Origin: an uncultured Pelagibacteraceae bacterium
GTDB lineage: Bacteria > Pseudomonadota > Alphaproteobacteria > Pelagibacterales > Pelagibacteraceae
Length of the DNA stretch: 64,000 nt
Assembly (NCBI GenBank): GCA_902596915.1
Contig: CACJVQ010000002.1
Coordinates: 1-64,000 of the forward strand
Direction of reading: 5' to 3'
Shown one piece after another: positions 16,375 to 28,423 of the stretch. Within the stretch, counting starts at the first letter, position 1; every line of letters begins with the position of its first letter. Under the pieces are notes generated by a model. The model was not told the DNA's origin and searched no databases. It worked only from the letters and a program-made list of their open reading frames with translations. The position numbers were made by a program, and so were the translations under genes.

Positions 16375-17295
16375 TTAATTCAAATCAGTGCCTTTAGTAA
16401 TTTGGCTACCACGCAGAAATTCCTTAGTTTTTTGAACTGTTTTACCTTGTCTTTGTATCTCAATAATCTTTATTGAATTTTCACCACAACCAATTTCAAA
16501 ATTATCTGATAAGACATATCCTGATTTTCCACTTAAAATTGATTTTTCTGCTTTTAGTATCTTGTATCTTTCCCCTTTAAATTCAAACCAGCCTCCTGGA
16601 TTAGGATATAGACCATTAATTTTTCCTATTATTTTTAAATTACTGTCCTCCCAATTTATTTTTCCTTCTTCTTTTTTAATTTTTTTTGCGTATGTAGATT
16701 TACTATGATCTTGTTCTTTAAAATGTGCTTTGTTATCAAATATATCATCAATATTTTGTAGTATTTTTTCAGATGCTAAATTACTTAATCTTTGAGATAA
16801 ATCCTCAGCATTTTCATTTTCTAAAATATTTATTGAATATTGATTACAGACGGGACCAGAATCTAAACCCTCATTAATTTTCATTATAGAAATACCTGTT
16901 GATGTTTCATTTTCCATAATTGCTCTTTGAATGGGAGCTGCACCTCGTAATTTTGGTAAAAGTGAATAATGAATATTTATCCATCCATATTTTGAAATTT
17001 CTAAAATATCTTTTTTAAGAATCTGCCCGTAAGCAACAACGATACCTAAACCTATATTTTGTTTATGAAGAAAGTTTTTTTCTTCAGTATTATCTAATAC
17101 AATTGGAGTTCTAACAGGAATATTTAATATATCAGCCATTATATGAACAGGTGACTTATTTAATCTGTGCCCTCTGTTTGATGCTACAGGTGGTTGAGTA
17201 TAAACAACCTCAATATCAAAACCATTTTGATACAATGATTTAAGTATTTGCCCAGAAATGGTGGGGGTACCCATGAAAGCAATTTTTTTGCTCAT
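16375..17295 (-). CDS. fmt: Methionyl-tRNA formyltransferase
   Basis: Formylates initiator Met-tRNA with 10-formyl-tetrahydrofolate. The 306-residue protein shows the opening FMGTPTISG, the catalytic triad Asn107 and His109 in INIHYSLLPKLRGAAPIQ, and Asp145 in EGLDSGPV. A C-terminal OB-like domain follows from about residue 205. Its start overlaps def by one base, and the two gene products act in one cycle: formylation then deformylation. Confidence 0.95.
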   Translation of the reverse strand: MSKKIAFMGTPTISGQILKSLYQNGFDIEVVYTQPPVASNRGHRLNKSPVHIMADILNIPVRTPIVLDNTEEKNFLHKQNIGLGIVVAYGQILKKDILEISKYGWINIHYSLLPKLRGAAPIQRAIMENETSTGISIMKINEGLDSGPVCNQYSINILENENAEDLSQRLSNLASEKILQNIDDIFDNKAHFKEQDHSKSTYAKKIKKEEGKINWEDSNLKIIGKINGLYPNPGGWFEFKGERYKILKAEKSILSGKSGYVLSDNFEIGCGENSIKIIEIQRQGKTVQKTKEFLRGSQITKGTDLN

Positions 17296-17816
17296 TAAAC
17301 AATAATTCTATCAGGAGGATTTTTTCTTTTTGATAATTTTTTAACAATCATTGTTTTTTTCAATTTTGATAAGTAATCTATAAATAAAATTCCTTCAAGA
17401 TGATCCATTTCGTGCTGTATACAAGTTGCAAGGAGCCCGTCGGCTTCTAAAATTTTATTTTCTCCATTATAATCTAAATATTCAACCTCACAATATTTAG
17501 GTCTATCAACTTCCGCGAAATAATCTGGGACAGATAAACAACCTTCTTCATATGTTGTTTTTTCTTCATCTTTGTTTTTAATTGTTGGATTTACAAAATA
17601 CATTGGATTTTTCTCCCCATCTTTTGAAATATCCATTACTATAATCCTTTTGGGAATACCAATTTGAATTGCTGCTAATCCAATACCATTAGCTGCATAC
17701 ATTGTTTCCAACATATCATCCATTAACTTTCTTTCTTCTTTACCCACAGATAACACTGGTTTTGAGACTTGTCTTAAAATCTCATTAGGTTCAGTTATAA
17801 TAGTTTTTATTGTCAT
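17295..17816 (-). CDS. def: Peptide deformylase
   Basis: Removes the N-formyl group from nascent proteins, using iron or zinc. The 173-residue protein contains all three motifs: GIGLAAIQIG (44-53), EGCLS (91-95, metal Cys93) and QHEMDH (134-139, metal His135 and His139, catalytic Glu136). Start at ATG 17816, 16 bases after the upstream gene's stop. It heads def-fmt-truA. Confidence 0.96.
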   Translation of the reverse strand: MTIKTIITEPNEILRQVSKPVLSVGKEERKLMDDMLETMYAANGIGLAAIQIGIPKRIIVMDISKDGEKNPMYFVNPTIKNKDEEKTTYEEGCLSVPDYFAEVDRPKYCEVEYLDYNGENKILEADGLLATCIQHEMDHLEGILFIDYLSKLKKTMIVKKLSKRKNPPDRIIV

Positions 17817-17832
17817 GATTGATTGAGGTATT

Positions 17833-19569
17833 TTAAACTTTTAATGGAAGAATTTCCAACAATAGTTCGTTTCTCAAGCTAATTAATTTTGTTCTATTCA
17901 TAATTTCAATTACAAAATTTAGTGACTCACTGTTTAATTCATTCAATTCTTTTTCACCAATAATCTCAACTAATTTTAATAGTATCATGCCAGATTCCTT
18001 ATTCTCAATCATTTTGTCAATTTCTGAATTTAATTCAGATTTGTATTGAGAAAGTTCATCAATTTGATCTATTTGAATTCCATCTGATCTCAATGATTGT
18101 AGTAATACAACATCTTTAAAGTTAAAAGAGTAATTTTTATCTTTTTTCATCTTTGATAACAAATTGTCAGTTAATTTTTGTGTTTTAGGTAAGCTTTGTT
18201 TGTTCAAAAAATAATTTAATACTTTTGATTGATGAAAAACTTCATTATTAAACTTAATTTTATTTTTTCTATTTTCCTCAGTAATTAGATTGGTTTGATA
18301 GAAGTCAGAAAACTTTGGGGGAATTTCTTTTTTGTCCATTTTTTTTAATAACTTAGATAGTTCATCGTCAAATGATTTTTTATAATTTGAGTTTTCGAAG
18401 GAATTATTCAATTTTGACAATAATGAAAGTTTATTTTCTAGATTATCTGTTAATAAAAACCTCTGATACATTAAAGCCCTTCCTTCATAATCTGGTAAGT
18501 TTTTTAATGCGTCTTCGTAATTAATAAGATCATCAATTTCATATTGGAATTTTTTGTACAAGTTCAACAGATCACTTTCATCAAAAATACCTTCACTAGT
18601 TGCTTTCTCTAAAAACTTAACCTGATCAATATCACTGAGATTAAAATCATTTAAATTTTTAAGCAAATTCGAGTTAGACAAATATTTCCAAATAAATTCA
18701 TCAGAATCTACGGATGGATAGTATAAAAAATTCTTATCTGTTTTGTGAGATAGGTGAAAATAAAGAACATTTTCATCAGACAATATAAAGTTATTATCCT
18801 CATATCCCATCAATACTTCAAACTTTTTAACAAAAAAGTCATTCAAAGAATCTAGCTCAGAGTTAAGATCAAACAACAACTGAGCCTCATCTTTTTTATT
18901 CTGAGTTATTAAACAATAAATTTTGAAATATGTTAAGTATTCATCAGTTATTAAACTTAAACTATCAATAGCAGAACATGAATTTTCTATTTTGTTTAAT
19001 GACAAATAATAATCAGCTACATGTTTTATGAGTCTTTCTTTATCTTTTATTGATGAATTTTTTTGAATAAATTCTTCAACTAAATCAAAATCTTTTTTTT
19101 TAATTAGATGGTCAAGTGTAAAATTTTCGAATTCATTTAATGAAAAATTTTGATTTGGAACATAAGAGTTTGTTAACAATGCTACATCCATTAACCTTTC
19201 AGAGAAACTTGATAAATTTTTAGACTGTATTTTTTCCAGTAACTTTTTAATTTTTATTCCATCAGTCTTTGACCACATATCTAGATTTAGATCATTGTCA
19301 TCAGGGTCAAATAATCCAGCTAATAAAATATTAGAATTATCTAAATTTTGATCTACTACAATATTCTCATCAGAAAGTTTTAATTTAACGCCTTCAAGCT
19401 GACCTGTATTAATAGATGTATCTACATTATTTTTTGATTCAGTATTTTTAATCTCTTTTTTTTCTATTTCTGACCAAATCTCTTTAACTTCCTGAGCCTG
19501 GGCTGACAGAACAATCAAAAAAAAAGAAGCAGAAATTAAAATCTTACTTAATTGTTTTGAAATTTTCAT
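17833..19569 (-). CDS. Exported protein of unknown function, 578 residues
   Basis: I start it at the ATG at 19569 (MKISKQLSKILISAS), because that gives a clean signal peptide ending in SAQAQ near residue 25. A start 6 codons earlier, at 19587, is possible. The mature protein is about 550 residues, with acidic and polar sequence and many predicted helices. It reads like a degenerate alpha-solenoid of TPR type but no repeat consensus is clear. No catalytic motif was recognised. It overlaps the small membrane protein upstream by 26 bases, and def follows after 16, so all belong to one minus-strand run. It is most likely periplasmic or outer-membrane associated. Confidence 0.65.
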   Translation of the reverse strand: MKISKQLSKILISASFFLIVLSAQAQEVKEIWSEIEKKEIKNTESKNNVDTSINTGQLEGVKLKLSDENIVVDQNLDNSNILLAGLFDPDDNDLNLDMWSKTDGIKIKKLLEKIQSKNLSSFSERLMDVALLTNSYVPNQNFSLNEFENFTLDHLIKKKDFDLVEEFIQKNSSIKDKERLIKHVADYYLSLNKIENSCSAIDSLSLITDEYLTYFKIYCLITQNKKDEAQLLFDLNSELDSLNDFFVKKFEVLMGYEDNNFILSDENVLYFHLSHKTDKNFLYYPSVDSDEFIWKYLSNSNLLKNLNDFNLSDIDQVKFLEKATSEGIFDESDLLNLYKKFQYEIDDLINYEDALKNLPDYEGRALMYQRFLLTDNLENKLSLLSKLNNSFENSNYKKSFDDELSKLLKKMDKKEIPPKFSDFYQTNLITEENRKNKIKFNNEVFHQSKVLNYFLNKQSLPKTQKLTDNLLSKMKKDKNYSFNFKDVVLLQSLRSDGIQIDQIDELSQYKSELNSEIDKMIENKESGMILLKLVEIIGEKELNELNSESLNFVIEIMNRTKLISLRNELLLEILPLKV

Positions 19570-19726
19570 TTGGTAGAATTTTTTCAATTTGTTTGTCTGG
19601 AGCGGGCAAATTAATCTGGTTAATCATAATAATGCCAAATACAATTATGAAAATTGCAATTATAATTTTTAAAATTGTCCCTAAGCTAAAAATTTTGTCT
19701 TTACTTGTATTTTTTGTAAATTGCAT
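19544..19726 (-). CDS. Small single-span membrane protein, unknown
   Basis: I start it at ATG 19726 (MQFTKNTSKDK), giving 60 residues. A longer reading to 19846 would run through the aroK start on the opposite strand and is rejected. One hydrophobic segment lies at about residues 17-38, followed by a short proline-containing tail outside (NLPAPDKQIEKILPNENF). It lies divergent from aroK and overlaps the exported protein below. It could anchor or assist that protein, but this is only inferred from linkage. Confidence 0.55.
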   Translation of the reverse strand: MQFTKNTSKDKIFSLGTILKIIIAIFIIVFGIIMINQINLPAPDKQIEKILPNENFKTIK

Positions 19727-19747
19727 ATAATTTATTAATTTCAAAAT

Positions 19748-19776
19748 AAGACATATTTGTGTTTTTTCAATATAGA
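19748..19776 (+). promoter_or_regulatory. Possible sigma70 promoter for aroK
   Basis: AAGACA (19748-19753) and TATAGA (19771-19776) are separated by exactly 17 bases. The expected start of transcription would fall on or next to the aroK ATG (19782), so the mRNA would be nearly leaderless. Consensus match is only 4 of 6 in each box. Confidence 0.3.
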
Positions 19777-19781
19777 AACTC

Positions 19782-20294
19782 ATGAAATCAAATAAAAATA
19801 TTGTATTAATTGGAATGATGGGATCTGGAAAATCATCAATTGGCAAAATTTTGTCAAAAAAATTAAACTTAACATTTATTGATATTGATCAAAAAATTGA
19901 AGAAACTGAAGATTCTAAAATATCAGAAATTTTTACTAAATATGGAGAGAAATATTTTCGTAAAATTGAAGAAAAAATATCTTTAAAATTTCTTAGTTCA
20001 GAAAATTCTGTAATATCTTTAGGTGGAGGAGGTTTTATAAATGCCTCAATCAGAAAAATGTGTAAGAAAAATTGTTTATCTTTTTGGCTAGATTGGAAAA
20101 ATGAAACAATAATAAAAAGGATATATAAGAGCAAGAAAAGACCATTGGCAATAAATCTTACTAAGACTCAAATTAATAATTTAATAAAAGAAAGATTAAA
20201 ATTTTATAGCATGTCGAATTACAGGATTAATTGTGATAAATTAGACAAAGTTGAAATTATAAATAAGATATTAAATATTTATGAATACAAATAA
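19782..20294 (+). CDS. aroK: Shikimate kinase
   Basis: Phosphorylates shikimate in aromatic amino acid synthesis. The 170-residue P-loop kinase has Walker A GMMGSGKS (11-18), the shikimate aspartates Asp34 and Asp36 in FIDIDQ, the GGGGF motif, and the lid RPLA. It overlaps aroB by 14 bases. The upstream gap to the divergent small gene is 55 bases and must hold both promoters. Confidence 0.94.
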   Translation: MKSNKNIVLIGMMGSGKSSIGKILSKKLNLTFIDIDQKIEETEDSKISEIFTKYGEKYFRKIEEKISLKFLSSENSVISLGGGGFINASIRKMCKKNCLSFWLDWKNETIIKRIYKSKKRPLAINLTKTQINNLIKERLKFYSMSNYRINCDKLDKVEIINKILNIYEYK

Positions 20295-21384
20295 AATTTC
20301 AATTAAAACAAGCACTAAGAACTACCCAATTGTAATTGGAAGAGATTTAATAGGTAAAATTGATAAAATTTTAAAAGCTAATCATTTAAAATTTGATAAA
20401 TGTTTAATTGTTACAGACAAAAACATTCCTCAAAAGTTTAAAAGAATTTTATACAAAAAGTTAAAAATAAATAAACTTTTTAAAATAGAATTAACAGCAT
20501 CAGAAAAAAACAAAAATTACCGAACAATTGAAAAAATTCATACAGTTTTATTTGAAAATAGGTTTAATCGAGAAGACTGTGTTGTTTCTTTTGGTGGAGG
20601 AATTATTGGAGATATAGTTGGTTTCGCATCTAGTACATTTAAAAGGGGCATGAAGTTCATAAATATTCCCACAACTTTACTATCTCAAGTAGACTCATCC
20701 ATAGGAGGCAAAACAGGTGTAAATAATAAATTTGGAAAAAATTTGATTGGAAGTTTTTATCAGCCTGATTTAGTTGTTTCTGACATGAATATTTTAGCAT
20801 CTTTACCAGAAAGAGAAATTATTTGTGGATATGCTGAAATATTAAAAAGCAGTATTATAGATAATTTAAATAATTTTCTCTATTTAGATAAAAATTTAAA
20901 TAAAATTTTAAAATTAAAATCACCTTTTATTGAAAGGGCAATAATTAAAAGCTGTAATTTAAAAAAAAGAGTTGTGGAAAAAGATGAGAACGAGAAGAAC
21001 TATAGAAAAGTATTAAATTTAGGTCATACCTTTGCTCATTCTTATGAGTCTACTTTGGGCTTTTCTAAAAAATTAAATCATGGAGAAGCTGTAATTTTAG
21101 GTATTAAAAATGCGGTAGAATTTAGTTTTAAAAGAAGATTTTTATCAAAACAAAAATTTAATATTATTATAAATCATATTAATAAAATTGAGATGAAACC
21201 AAAAATTGAAAAATTGTTTAAAAAAAAACATGTATCTAAAATTATGAATTATATGAGGAGCGATAAAAAAAATAATTCAAACAACATTAACCTAATTTTA
21301 ATAAAAGATTTTGGAAAGATAATAGTTGACTTTCAGATCAGTCCTTCAAATTTAAAAAAATATATTTCTAACAGTTTAAATTAA
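20281..21384 (+). CDS. aroB: 3-dehydroquinate synthase
   Basis: Converts DAHP to 3-dehydroquinate with NAD and a metal. The 367-residue protein shows the NAD-binding FGGGIIGDIVGFAS, then NIPTTLLSQVDSSIGGKTG and the metal histidines in NLGHTFAHSYE and LNHGEAV. aroK and aroB as an overlapping pair are widespread in proteobacteria. The last 9 bases overlap the end of the convergent bolA-like gene. Confidence 0.95.
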   Translation: MNTNKISIKTSTKNYPIVIGRDLIGKIDKILKANHLKFDKCLIVTDKNIPQKFKRILYKKLKINKLFKIELTASEKNKNYRTIEKIHTVLFENRFNREDCVVSFGGGIIGDIVGFASSTFKRGMKFINIPTTLLSQVDSSIGGKTGVNNKFGKNLIGSFYQPDLVVSDMNILASLPEREIICGYAEILKSSIIDNLNNFLYLDKNLNKILKLKSPFIERAIIKSCNLKKRVVEKDENEKNYRKVLNLGHTFAHSYESTLGFSKKLNHGEAVILGIKNAVEFSFKRRFLSKQKFNIIINHINKIEMKPKIEKLFKKKHVSKIMNYMRSDKKNNSNNINLILIKDFGKIIVDFQISPSNLKKYISNSLN

Positions 21385-21636
21385 TTTGATCTGCAATGAA
21401 TGAATATAATTTTTTAATTCATTATCTAAAATTTTATAGATAAACCTTGTTGAGTATAGCTTACTTTTATTCTTTAGCTCATCAGACTCAATCGAAAGAA
21501 CAATGTGAAATTTTCCATTTTCATTAGATTTATGATTTTTGTGCAAAAATGACTTATCCTCTATATAAACTTTTGAAATACAATCCTGCGACAAAATTTT
21601 TTTTTCTACAGTTTCAATTAGTTGATTAATATTCAT
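21376..21636 (-). CDS. BolA family protein
   Basis: An 86-residue protein with the BolA-like alpha/beta fold: FHIVLSIESDELKNKS and the C-terminal IYKILDNELKNYIHSLQIKLI match the family's second half (usual form V..L..EL...VHAL.L). A conserved His lies near the C-terminus (residue about 80), the typical Fe-S ligand position when partnered with a monothiol glutaredoxin. BolA proteins serve in iron-sulfur trafficking and stress morphology. It diverges from the DnaJ-like gene with 20 bases between start codons. Confidence 0.78.
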   Translation of the reverse strand: MNINQLIETVEKKILSQDCISKVYIEDKSFLHKNHKSNENGKFHIVLSIESDELKNKSKLYSTRFIYKILDNELKNYIHSLQIKLI

Positions 21637-21656
21637 TTTATAAAGTATTATACATC

Positions 21657-22190
21657 ATGAAATATATTTGTGATTGGAATAATTGCTCAGAGGAAGGTCT
21701 TTTTAAAGCACCTAAAGAAAGAGACAATAGTAAAGATTATAGATTACTATGTTTAAACCATGTTAAAGAATTTAATAAAAGTTGGAATTATTTTACAGGT
21801 ATGAGTGATCAACAAATAGTTGATTTTTTAAGGTCTGACATGACTTGGCACAAACCAACACAAAGTTTTAGTTCATCTGATAATTTTTTTAAAGTTCTTT
21901 GGAGCAATGCTTTAAAAGATGAGATGGATAAATTTAAATTTAATAATGATTTTAATAATATGAATAAGTTTAAATTTAATAATAATGATTTAAAAGCCTT
22001 TAATATATTAGGTATCAGTGTTGGATTAAAATGGGAAAAAGTACAAGAAAAATTTAAAAAGCTTGTCAAAAAATTTCACCCTGATATGAATTCTGGAAAT
22101 AAAAAATTTGAAGACAAGCTTAAAGTAATAACTTTAGCTTACACTCAATTAAAAAATACATATAAGGATAAAATTGACACCAAATATTAA
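21657..22190 (+). CDS. J-domain protein with N-terminal zinc-knuckle-like region
   Basis: A 177-residue co-chaperone. The J domain is at the C-terminus (about 113-172), with the HPD that stimulates DnaK at 141-143. The N-terminal part has Cys5, Cys10, Cys32 and His35 (CDWNNC and LCLNHV), followed by FNKSWNYF, a layout I associate with a conserved alphaproteobacterial protein; zinc binding is inferred. Residues 90-110 are Lys/Asn/Phe-rich and repeat KFKFNN twice. The stop overlaps the TTG start of cobS by 17 bases, so the two proteins are probably made together. Confidence 0.85.
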   Translation: MKYICDWNNCSEEGLFKAPKERDNSKDYRLLCLNHVKEFNKSWNYFTGMSDQQIVDFLRSDMTWHKPTQSFSSSDNFFKVLWSNALKDEMDKFKFNNDFNNMNKFKFNNNDLKAFNILGISVGLKWEKVQEKFKKLVKKFHPDMNSGNKKFEDKLKVITLAYTQLKNTYKDKIDTKY

Positions 22191-23148
22191 CCATACCCCT
22201 GACATTAAATTATCTATAAAACAAACTTTTGGTATTGAAAGTGATATGGAAGTTGATGCATTTTCAAAATCAAGTGAGTATGTCCCGGAGATTGATAAAA
22301 CTTATAAGTTTGATAAAGATACTACATTAGCTATTTTGTCAGGATTTTCTTTTAATAAAAGAGTCTTAATCCAAGGATACCATGGAACTGGTAAGTCGAC
22401 TCACATCGAACAAATTGCTGCTAGGCTAAACTGGCCTTGTATAAGAATTAATCTCGATAGTCATGTTAGTAGGATTGACTTAATAGGAAAAGATTCAATC
22501 GTAATCAAAGATGGTAAACAGGTAACTGAATTTAAAGAGGGAATATTACCTTGGTCAATTCAAAATCCTGTGGCCTTAGTTTTTGATGAATATGACGCTG
22601 GAAGACCAGATGTAATGTTCGTTATTCAGAGAGTACTTGAGTCAGAAGGTAGTTTTACTCTATTAGACAAAAATAAAGTAATTAAACAAAATAAATTTTT
22701 TAGACTTTTTGCAACAACAAATACTGTTGGGCTAGGTGATACAACCGGATTATATCATGGGACACAACAAATTAATCAGGGACAAATGGATAGATGGAAT
22801 ATTGTATCTACTTTAAACTATCTTAGTTTAGATAAAGAAATGGAAATTATATTAGGTAAGAATAAAAATTTAAATAATCCCAAAGGTAAAGAGCAAGTTT
22901 CAAATATGATAAAAGTAGCCTCACTTACGAGGAAAGGTTTTATGGCGGGTGATATATCGACAGTGATGAGTCCTAGAACAGTTTTACATTGGGCGGAAAA
23001 TTCAGAAATTTTCAAAGATGTTGGATATGCATTTAGAGTAACATTTTTAAACAAATGTGATGATGCTGAAAAGAATACTATTGCTGAATATTATCAAAGA
23101 TGTTTTGGGGAAGAACTGCCAGAGTCAATGATCAATATTCAAATTTAA
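22174..23148 (+). CDS. cobS: CobS-like AAA+ ATPase (MoxR family)
   Basis: A 324-residue AAA+ ATPase related to the CobS subunit of aerobic cobaltochelatase. It shows Walker [10 protein letters not shown] (68-76), Walker B LVFDEYD (136-142, Asp138-Glu139) and the very conserved [15 protein letters not shown] and [17 protein letters not shown]. The start is TTG at 22174, fitting the family N-terminus [13 protein letters not shown]. In cobalamin producers CobS and CobT form a ring that drives CobN. No cobN or cobalamin gene is visible here, and SAR11 relatives are thought not to make cobalamin, so this pair may serve another purpose. Confidence 0.85.
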   Translation: MTPNINHTPDIKLSIKQTFGIESDMEVDAFSKSSEYVPEIDKTYKFDKDTTLAILSGFSFNKRVLIQGYHGTGKSTHIEQIAARLNWPCIRINLDSHVSRIDLIGKDSIVIKDGKQVTEFKEGILPWSIQNPVALVFDEYDAGRPDVMFVIQRVLESEGSFTLLDKNKVIKQNKFFRLFATTNTVGLGDTTGLYHGTQQINQGQMDRWNIVSTLNYLSLDKEMEIILGKNKNLNNPKGKEQVSNMIKVASLTRKGFMAGDISTVMSPRTVLHWAENSEIFKDVGYAFRVTFLNKCDDAEKNTIAEYYQRCFGEELPESMINIQI

Positions 23149-24941
23149 TGAACAAAGAAGATAGTATTAAAGAAAAATTTAAACAAGCCCTTCAATCAAC
23201 TTACAAAGTTATTTCAGATGACTATAAAGCTGTCAAAAATAAAAAAAATGACGAAAAAGTTTATGATATTGGAGAAATTGAAAATATTAATGATAAAAAT
23301 CAATTTAAAAAACTAAGGGCTGAGACAGATTCTGAAGCTTTAAAAACAAGATTTTCAAACAGAAAATTATTAGATAAAAACAATCCACAGAATCCATCAT
23401 GCAGAACACTCTACCAGCTTGCAGAAAAGGTAAGGTATGAATTACTTGGCTCAGAGATGCTAAAAGGAATTTCTAAAAATTTCAAAGACAATTACAAAAA
23501 TAGACTTCAATATTTGAAACAAGAAAAAATAACAAAAAAGGAAGATACAAATATTATAGATGCTTTTGAAATTTATATGACAAACAAGTTTTTTGATGTC
23601 GAATTATACCCAGAAAATAAAGAAATTCTTAAATTTTGGGAGAAAGATTTTAACAAGTCAATAGACAAACACTTTGAGTTTTTAAAACAAAATCTAGAAA
23701 ATCAAGAAGTATATAACGCTAAATTTTCTGAAATTTTGGAAAGTATGGATATATTTGAAAATGATGACACAACTGAAAAAGAAAATGAAGAAAATGATGA
23801 TACCCAAGATCATAATAATTCTAATAATAATGAAGACAAAGATAATAATGACTCAAGTAAAACAAGTGAAGATGAAAATATAAGTCAGGGAATGGATAGT
23901 GAGGATGACGTAAATGAGTTTAGACTTGAAGATCAACTTGGTAGTGAAAATAATGAAGACACAGAGTCAGAAAATATTATACAAAAAAAAAATTTAAGTA
24001 TAAGCGATAAAGAATATAAAATATTTACTACTGAATTTGATGAGGTTGCAAAAGCAGAAAGTTTAGATACAGCTGAGGAAATTCAAAAACTCAGAAAAAA
24101 TTTAGACCAACAGCTTACAAGTTTTCAAGATTTAATTACTAAGTTAGCAAATAAATTACAAAGACAATTAATGGCAAAACAAAATCGATCATGGGAATTT
24201 GATCTAGAAGAAGGATTGTTAGATAGTTCAAAATTACCTCGAATTATCATTGATCCATATAATTCATTATCATTTAAAAAAGAAAAAGATTTAGACTTTA
24301 AAGATACAATTGTAACTCTTTTAATTGATAATTCTGGATCAATGAGAGGAAGGCCTATAACAATAGCAGCAATATGTGCTGATATTTTATCGAGAACTTT
24401 AGAAAGATGCTCAGTTAAAGTTGAAATTCTTGGCTTTACTACGAAAAATTGGAAAGGTGGCAAAAGTCGCCAGGAATGGAATAGATTGGGTAAAAAGAAA
24501 AATCCTGGAAGACTTAATGATTTAAGACACATAATTTACAAAGGTGCTGATTCTCATTGGAGACAATCAAAAAAAAATTTGGGATTGATGCTAAAAGAGG
24601 GTTTATTAAAAGAAAATATAGATGGTGAAGCAATAACTTGGGCATTTAATAGATTAAAGAAAAGAAAAGAGGAAAGAAAAATCCTTATGGTTATTTCAGA
24701 TGGCGCACCAGTCGACGATTCAACATTGTCAGTAAATTCAGGAGATTTTTTAGAAAAAAATTTAAAAAAAATTGTAAAATTTATTGAGAATAAAAGTGAA
24801 GTAGAAATATTAGCTATTGGAATTGGTCATGATGTATCCCGATATTATAAAAAAGCTATCAAAATTTCTGATGTACAAGAACTTGGCGATGTTATGATAG
24901 ATCAATTAAGCGGACTATTTGAAAATAAAAAGCTTCACTAA
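23148..24941 (+). CDS. cobT: CobT-like protein with C-terminal VWA domain
   Basis: Partner of CobS. I start it at ATG 23148, which overlaps the cobS stop (TAATG); the longer frame from 23100 lies inside cobS. The 597-residue protein has an N-terminal helical region, a low-complexity acidic stretch rich in Asp, Glu, Asn and Ser (about 205-275), and a C-terminal von Willebrand A domain whose MIDAS motif DNSGSM is at 394-399. It ends convergently with the sensor kinase gene, sharing CTAA as stop codons. As with cobS, its role without a CobN is unknown. Confidence 0.85.
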   Translation: MNKEDSIKEKFKQALQSTYKVISDDYKAVKNKKNDEKVYDIGEIENINDKNQFKKLRAETDSEALKTRFSNRKLLDKNNPQNPSCRTLYQLAEKVRYELLGSEMLKGISKNFKDNYKNRLQYLKQEKITKKEDTNIIDAFEIYMTNKFFDVELYPENKEILKFWEKDFNKSIDKHFEFLKQNLENQEVYNAKFSEILESMDIFENDDTTEKENEENDDTQDHNNSNNNEDKDNNDSSKTSEDENISQGMDSEDDVNEFRLEDQLGSENNEDTESENIIQKKNLSISDKEYKIFTTEFDEVAKAESLDTAEEIQKLRKNLDQQLTSFQDLITKLANKLQRQLMAKQNRSWEFDLEEGLLDSSKLPRIIIDPYNSLSFKKEKDLDFKDTIVTLLIDNSGSMRGRPITIAAICADILSRTLERCSVKVEILGFTTKNWKGGKSRQEWNRLGKKKNPGRLNDLRHIIYKGADSHWRQSKKNLGLMLKEGLLKENIDGEAITWAFNRLKKRKEERKILMVISDGAPVDDSTLSVNSGDFLEKNLKKIVKFIENKSEVEILAIGIGHDVSRYYKKAIKISDVQELGDVMIDQLSGLFENKKLH

Positions 24942-26215
24942 ATACTAATTAAATCTTTATTAGACCATTCTATTTTAATTTCAGCACCACCTCTGGTCTC
25001 TGAATTCCTAATTAAAAGTTTTGCCTTATTTTTTTCTAATAAAGTTTTACCTATAAATATTCCTAAGCCCAATCCTGCTCTTGATTTATTTTTAGATTGT
25101 AATGATTTTATATATGGATCCCCAATTTTGGTTAATATATCTTTTGGAAATCCCAGACCATCATCTTCGATAGATATCGAAGAGTTTTCACTATCACTTG
25201 TTATTGAAATATAAATATTTTTTTTTGCAAACTTATTTGCATTTCCAATAAAATTTCTTATACCATAAACAACTTCAATTAATTTTGAAACTTCAAAAGA
25301 ATTATAATTCTGCTCAGTATTAATGATAAAATTTTTATCTGATATTTCTTTAAAAGAGTTCACAATTTCTTTTACATAATTGTGTAAAGTAATATCCTTA
25401 TCTATAAAATCATCTTCAATAACAGGATTTAAAGATAATTTTTTTAATATTTCATTGCATCGATCAACTTGACTTACAAGCAGTTCAACATCTTTTTTTA
25501 ATTCTTTATTGTTTTTAAAATTATTATACAAATCTTGAGAAATAATCTTTATTGTAGAAAGTGGTGTGCCTAAAGAATGAGCAGCTGCTGCAGCTTGTCC
25601 ACCTAATGATACTAACTCATTCTCTTTAGAAATAACTTCCTGAATTTTATCTAATGCATCTTTTCTAACTTTTGACTCATTCCCAAATGTTAAAGCAAAA
25701 AAACTTAAAAAAATAAGTGCAATAATTAAGGCAATAGGAACTGAATAATAATAGTAATTACTAAAAATATATTCATTTAATGGCGAAGGTAATTCTTGGT
25801 GGAAGAAGGTAAGTAAAATTATTGAAAAAATTGTCAAAAATATTAATAAAATATTTGTTTTAATACTTAAGCTATTTGAAGCAAAAATACTTGGTATTAT
25901 TAAAAATATCGAGAATGGATTTATTGTGCCACCAGTTAAATAAAGTAAAAAACTTAATTGTATAATATCAAGAGTAAGAAAAGTTAAAGATATTTTTTCT
26001 TGCAATTGATTTTTTTTAAAAAAATAGAACAGAAAAATGTTACTTAAGGCACCAAATAAAACTATTATATTTGCTAGTAAAAAATTAAATTCAAATTTAA
26101 ATAAAAATGCAACAGCATTTATAGTAATAAATTGCCCTATTACACCTATCCATCTTAAATTAACGTATGTAATTTTGTTTAAATGAGATGATTTGGAATT
26201 GATGCTTATTCCCAT
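24938..26215 (-). CDS. RegB/PrrB-like redox sensor histidine kinase
   Basis: A 425-residue membrane kinase. Six membrane segments (about 20-175) are followed by a HisKA dimer domain and an HATPase core. GGTINPF (95-101) matches the GGxxNPF quinone-binding element of RegB. The H box is [19 protein letters not shown] with phospho-acceptor His213. Cys253 in QVDRCNEIL aligns with the redox-active cysteine region of RegB. The ATP lid shows DDGLGFP and [13 protein letters not shown]. No response regulator (RegA) is adjacent, so its partner lies elsewhere. It follows gyrB after 3 bases. Confidence 0.82.
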   Translation of the reverse strand: MGISINSKSSHLNKITYVNLRWIGVIGQFITINAVAFLFKFEFNFLLANIIVLFGALSNIFLFYFFKKNQLQEKISLTFLTLDIIQLSFLLYLTGGTINPFSIFLIIPSIFASNSLSIKTNILLIFLTIFSIILLTFFHQELPSPLNEYIFSNYYYYSVPIALIIALIFLSFFALTFGNESKVRKDALDKIQEVISKENELVSLGGQAAAAAHSLGTPLSTIKIISQDLYNNFKNNKELKKDVELLVSQVDRCNEILKKLSLNPVIEDDFIDKDITLHNYVKEIVNSFKEISDKNFIINTEQNYNSFEVSKLIEVVYGIRNFIGNANKFAKKNIYISITSDSENSSISIEDDGLGFPKDILTKIGDPYIKSLQSKNKSRAGLGLGIFIGKTLLEKNKAKLLIRNSETRGGAEIKIEWSNKDLISI

Positions 26216-26218
26216 TAA

Positions 26219-28276
<2,058 letters not shown>

Positions 28277-28321
28277 TTATTTATTATTGGAAAGATTATT
28301 TATAACATTTTTATATTTTTA

Positions 28322-28336
28322 AATACAATTTGTATT
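28322..28336. other. 15-bp palindrome between gyrB and FkbM gene
   Basis: AATACAA-T-TTGTATT is a perfect palindrome 46 bases upstream of gyrB. It could be a transcription factor operator or chance in AT-rich DNA. Nothing else recognisable lies in 28277-28423. Confidence 0.25.
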
Positions 28337-28423
28337 AAATTTTTACTCAAATTAATGAGGAAATACTTACATTATAAGCAAGATTATTATAAATTTTTTT
28401 AATACTTAATAATTATCAAAAAA

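Noticed and set aside
19727-19846. 100-residue reading of the small membrane protein
   Set aside because: The extra N-terminus overlaps the aroK start on the other strand and shows no plausible protein features.
23100-23147. Upstream start for cobT at 23100
   Set aside because: It lies inside cobS. The TAATG overlap at 23148 is the usual start arrangement for this genome.
23760-23970. Acidic Asp/Glu/Asn stretch of CobT as a separate or degraded gene
   Set aside because: Low-complexity acidic linkers are typical of CobT and the frame is open throughout.
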